Shown: piece after piece, positions 61,113 through 64,000 of the stretch | Numbering within the stretch: the stretch's first letter is position 1 | Layout: the number at the start of each line of letters is the position of its first letter | NCBI GenBank assembly: GCA_023053685.1 | Contig: JALIGW010000005.1 | Span: 28,818,501-28,882,500 of the forward strand | DNA: 64,000 bases | Reading direction: 5' to 3' | Origin: Diadophis punctatus similis | Lineage: Eukaryota > Chordata > Lepidosauria > Squamata > Dipsadidae | Notes under the pieces: generated by a model | Database searches by the model: none | Seen by the model: only the letters and a program-made list of their open reading frames with translations | Told to the model about the DNA's origin: nothing | Program-made: the position numbers and the translations under genes

Positions 61113-62517
61113 TTTGTGTAAGGTATTACATTGGGGGATATGATAAAGTACAACCAAAAATATAACAGTGCTAATAAAATAAAAATGAATATACACAACA
61201 TACGTAACATACATACATATAGAATAGATGAGTGACATTTGTAGAAATTAAATATATAACCATAAATAATAATTTAGAACTAGCTCAACCTTTAAAATAT
61301 TATTAAAACTAGCTATCTATTGCTTCATCTTCTCCATTTTAGTGCAATATGTTATTTCAATACAATTATATATTCTATTGTATATATTTACTACAATTTT
61401 TGTTGTTAATTCATTCAAGCCTGTATTTTTAAAATTCACATGTTCTCTGTTCACAAATGTGCAGCTATTCAGCTGGAGTAAGAATGAGGGCATTTCTTCA
61501 AGAGCATGACATACACATAGCTGGGGAAAACCAGTATTTCAAAATGAGGAATAATGCAGTTAAGCAATTATTCAATTCCAAAATTCTAGAGACTACAGAC
61601 TGGAAACAAACTCTGTAAAACAAAAATGACTTGGATTGTATATGAGGTTAGCATATACCCTCTCTATACAAATTGAAAACATTAGAAAAAAATCTGTTGA
61701 AACATAAGGGTATGTTGTTACATGTCATATGAGAAAATGAAGAGTATGTATGAGACAATATATTAACAAGCAATATTGCAAATAGAACCATTTTCTCATC
61801 CCTATGTTTTAGTGGGAATGAAGTATACACGTTGAAAAGGTTGTAATCAGAGTGAAGTCTATTTTTCCAGTGTATGATTATGGAAAGTATTATTGGATCG
61901 GTCATTGAAATCTGAACTCCTGTCTATAAAAGATGTGGTATGATTCTGCATCCTTTAATCAATATTCTAATATAATGATATTGGGTCAGACAGAAATATT
62001 TATAAAAAGTGCCAAATACTTGTCTCTGTTCTTGGAATGTTAAATTAAGATTAGCAAAGAAAATGAAATTTAGCAACAGAGCTATTAATGCTGTCCTTTC
62101 AATAACGAGTTTATGCATGCTGGATGCATGAAATGGTTTGGTGCTGTGGGGGGAAAAAGGCCTGCAATCCTTGAGAATCCTGAATAAATAATTCTCAATT
62201 AAATGTTAGCACCTAATTATATTAACATAGTAATTACCAATGCAATTATGAAATTGAAGATTAACCTGGAAATGTAGGCTGCCTAATTTATTTTTATGAT
62301 AGCTAGAAGTTTAATAGAATGTGTAAAGCTTCTACCATTTGAGGTATAGTGGGGTTACTCTAATACATAATTTAAGCGATGCTAATAAAGGAGAAAAGCA
62401 TCCAACACTCAGGAAAACTCTCACAGGAATGGGCTTGCTGACAAGTATTTTTATTTTTATTTCAACAATATTTATCTTAGCATTTCTGCAACAGGGTCTT
62501 CTAAGCTGCATTAGATC
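61111..62517. other. Unassigned, possible conserved non-coding block
   Basis: 62040-62330 (CTCAATTAAATGTTAGCACC, TAATTATATTAACATAGTAA, CAATGCAATTATGAAATTG) is repeat-free and dense in TAAT/ATTA. The remainder is featureless. Confidence 0.4.
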
Positions 62518-62525
62518 TCATAGCA

Positions 62526-63258
62526 CAAGGGTGTCAAACTCAAGGCCCGCAGGCCAGATCCGGCCCACAGGGTGCTTAGATTTGGCCCATGGGGCCGCCC
62601 TGGAAACAGCAAAGGACCAGCCTGCGGTTCCTCTGCCAGTAAAAATGGAGCTTGGGAGCGCCGCGCGCAGCCCTCCCAGGCCCTATTTTCACTGGAAGAG
62701 GGTTTCAGGAGGCTATCGCGCCGAAAATGAGGCCACGCACAGCCCCCCTAAGCTCCATTTTCACTGGCAGAAGGCTAGCAAAACAAACTAAAAACAAAAC
62801 AAAAGGAGAAATGTTTCCCCCTTTGCCTTTGAGCATGCAAGAAGGGACAGGAAAGGAGAAAGGGAAAGAGGAAAGACAAAGGAAAAGAAGGGAAGATGGG
62901 ATGAGAAGAAAGGAAAAATAAGAGGGGAAGGAAGAAGAAAGGAGAAGGAAAAGGGAAGGAAAAGAAGAAAAGGAAGGAAGGAAGGAAGGAAGGAAAGAAG
63001 GAAGGAAGGAAGGAAGGAAGGAAGGAAGGAAGGAAGGAAGGAAGGAAGGAAGGAAGGAGATTATAATGAGAGTGAAGGAGGGTCTGAGGGAAGTCCTGCC
63101 TTAGTATTTGGCCACCACAGGTGCACACGACACGAGTGATGCCAGCTGGCCATGCCCATCATGCCCATGCCAACCTAGCCATGCCCACCACGCCCCCCCC
63201 CCCGAGGTCAAGCACAATCGTGATGCGGCTTTCAATGAAATTGAGTTTGACATCCCTG
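62526..63258. mobile_element. hAT MITE (TGTCAAACTC type), 733 bp, with an internal GGAA array
   Basis: CAAGGGTGTCAAACTCAAGG to GAAATTGAGTTTGACATCCC then TG. Flanks TCATAGCA and ATCTAGCA share their last five bases. The same terminus class as 60075-60209, but much longer, because of duplicated GCTCCATTTTCACTGGCAGA-type segments and the GGAA array. The 150-codon frame at 62339-62791 crosses its boundary and is not a gene. Confidence 0.82.
62965..63060. repeat. (GGAA)n microsatellite
   Basis: About 23 GGAA units, preceded by 100 bp of irregular purine-rich sequence, all inside the hAT MITE. Confidence 0.95.
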
Positions 63259-63293
63259 ATCTAGCACCATATCTATACACAGAAGGGAACAGG

Positions 63294-63528
63294 CAATAGC
63301 AATAGCAATAGCACTTAGACTTATATACCGCTTCATAGTGCTTTACAGCCCTCTCTAAGCGGTTTACAGAGTTCAGCATATTGCCCCCAACAATCTGGGT
63401 CCTCATTTTACCGACCTCAGAAGGATGGAAGGCTGAGTCAACCTTGAGATTTGAACAGCTGAACTGCTGAACTAGCAGTCAGCTGAAGTAGGTTGCAGTG
63501 CTGCTTTTAACCACTGCGCCACCTCGGC
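63294..63528 (-). mobile_element. tRNA-derived SINE, subtype I
   Basis: Antisense copy with a (GCTATT)n tail at 63294-63312, TATATACCGCTTCATAGTGC, GCCCCCAACAATCTGGGTCC and head GCCGAGGTGGCGCAGTGGTT. Confidence 0.9.
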
Positions 63529-63866
63529 AACCTTGTGGTCTTCCAGATTTCCCACAATCCCTTTTCATTGACCAAGCTGTCTGCAGTTCATGGTTTAATA
63601 TCCAAAATGTCTTCAGGCAATCAGATTGTGTCTCCTATCCATGAACTGGGTTCTTCCTTTGCTGTAACTAGAACTGCAGGAATTAAATTTAAGAACTTTT
63701 GCATGCAAAATAGGTATTCCTTCACTGAACAGATAGTCTTTTCCTGGTTTAGGATATATCTCTTCAGAAATTCATTCAGTGGCCTTAAAAAAAAAAGTGC
63801 AGAAACCACTGGCTGACAGGGAGGGAACCCCACTGTGGGGAGTAAAGAGACATTCTGGCTCAGATT
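63529..63866. other. Unassigned stretch
   Basis: A 93-codon plus frame and an overlapping 90-codon minus frame show no domain. Confidence 0.4.
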
Positions 63867-64000
63867 TTTAAAAAAATTGACAGACTTGAACAATGAGACT
63901 TATCCAACAACATGAAATTTAATGTGAAGAAAGTAAGATTTTACACCTAGGCAGGAAAAACACCTAGGCAGGAAAAACAGGTACAGATTATGTGAAACCT
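63867..64000 (+). mobile_element. CR1 LINE, running off the window edge
   Basis: AACATGAAATTTAATGTGAA corresponds to the MKFN.EK segment that opens the CR1 fragment at 50837. A 17-bp tandem duplication (CACCTAGGCAGGAAAAA at 63944-63960 and 63961-63977) breaks the frame. The rest lies outside the window. Confidence 0.7.

Noticed and set aside
62339..62791. 150-codon plus-strand open frame
   Set aside because: Starts in unique DNA and ends in a hAT MITE; no domain.

Overview
The window is vertebrate nuclear DNA, most likely from a squamate reptile and probably a snake. The evidence is the repeat content: CR1 LINE 3' ends with pentanucleotide tails such as (TTCTA)n, L2 and L1 LINEs, a tRNA-derived SINE ending in an AGTCTAAG-type tail, many hAT-type miniature elements opening CAGnGGTGGG, and Penelope and RTE-like remnants. 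I found no host protein-coding gene, rRNA, credible tRNA gene or CRISPR array. Every long open frame belongs to a transposable element. The unassigned remainder reads as AT-rich intergenic or intronic sequence.

The centrepiece is at 15.7-23.9 kb. A minus-strand L2 LINE is split by a full-length minus-strand Ty3/Gypsy chromovirus of the Tf1/sushi type. The chromovirus occupies 18001-23797, with two 682-bp LTRs and a 5-bp target duplication CTACC. Its gag and pol overlap out of frame. The junction carries a G GGA AAC slippery heptamer in the gag frame, an 8-nt spacer and a 6-bp GC-rich stem, and a -1 slip lands exactly in the pol frame. There is no tRNA-type primer site. Instead, 11 nt next to the 5' LTR are perfectly complementary to 11 nt of the LTR that begin 30 nt after a TATA box, the arrangement expected for Tf1-like self-priming. 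The LTRs differ at only six positions. This copy is young, but gag has a premature TAG in its zinc-knuckle region.

Left part (0-15 kb): CR1 3' ends, three L1 3' ends, a mariner remnant, a Penelope GIY-YIG remnant and SINEs. A triple nest lies at 13.5-14.3 kb, where a palindromic hAT MITE sits inside a larger hAT MITE that sits inside a CR1 end, and both MITE insertions have perfect 8-bp duplications.

Middle (24-36 kb): a Penelope 3' end, then a solid block of repeats at 26.75-27.87 kb (solo LTR, ATCT and AC arrays, SINE, CR1). A second solo LTR of the same family sits inside a terminal-inverted-repeat element at 32.5-33.2 kb. A long head-to-head palindrome and an L2 interrupted by a SINE follow.

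Right part (36-64 kb): further hAT MITEs with duplications, SINEs, a CR1 reverse-transcriptase fragment, RTE-like fragments, an L2 split by another LINE, and many microsatellites. Several kilobases between repeats hold nothing I recognise; a few AT-rich blocks with homeodomain-like TAAT motifs are noted as possible conserved non-coding elements.
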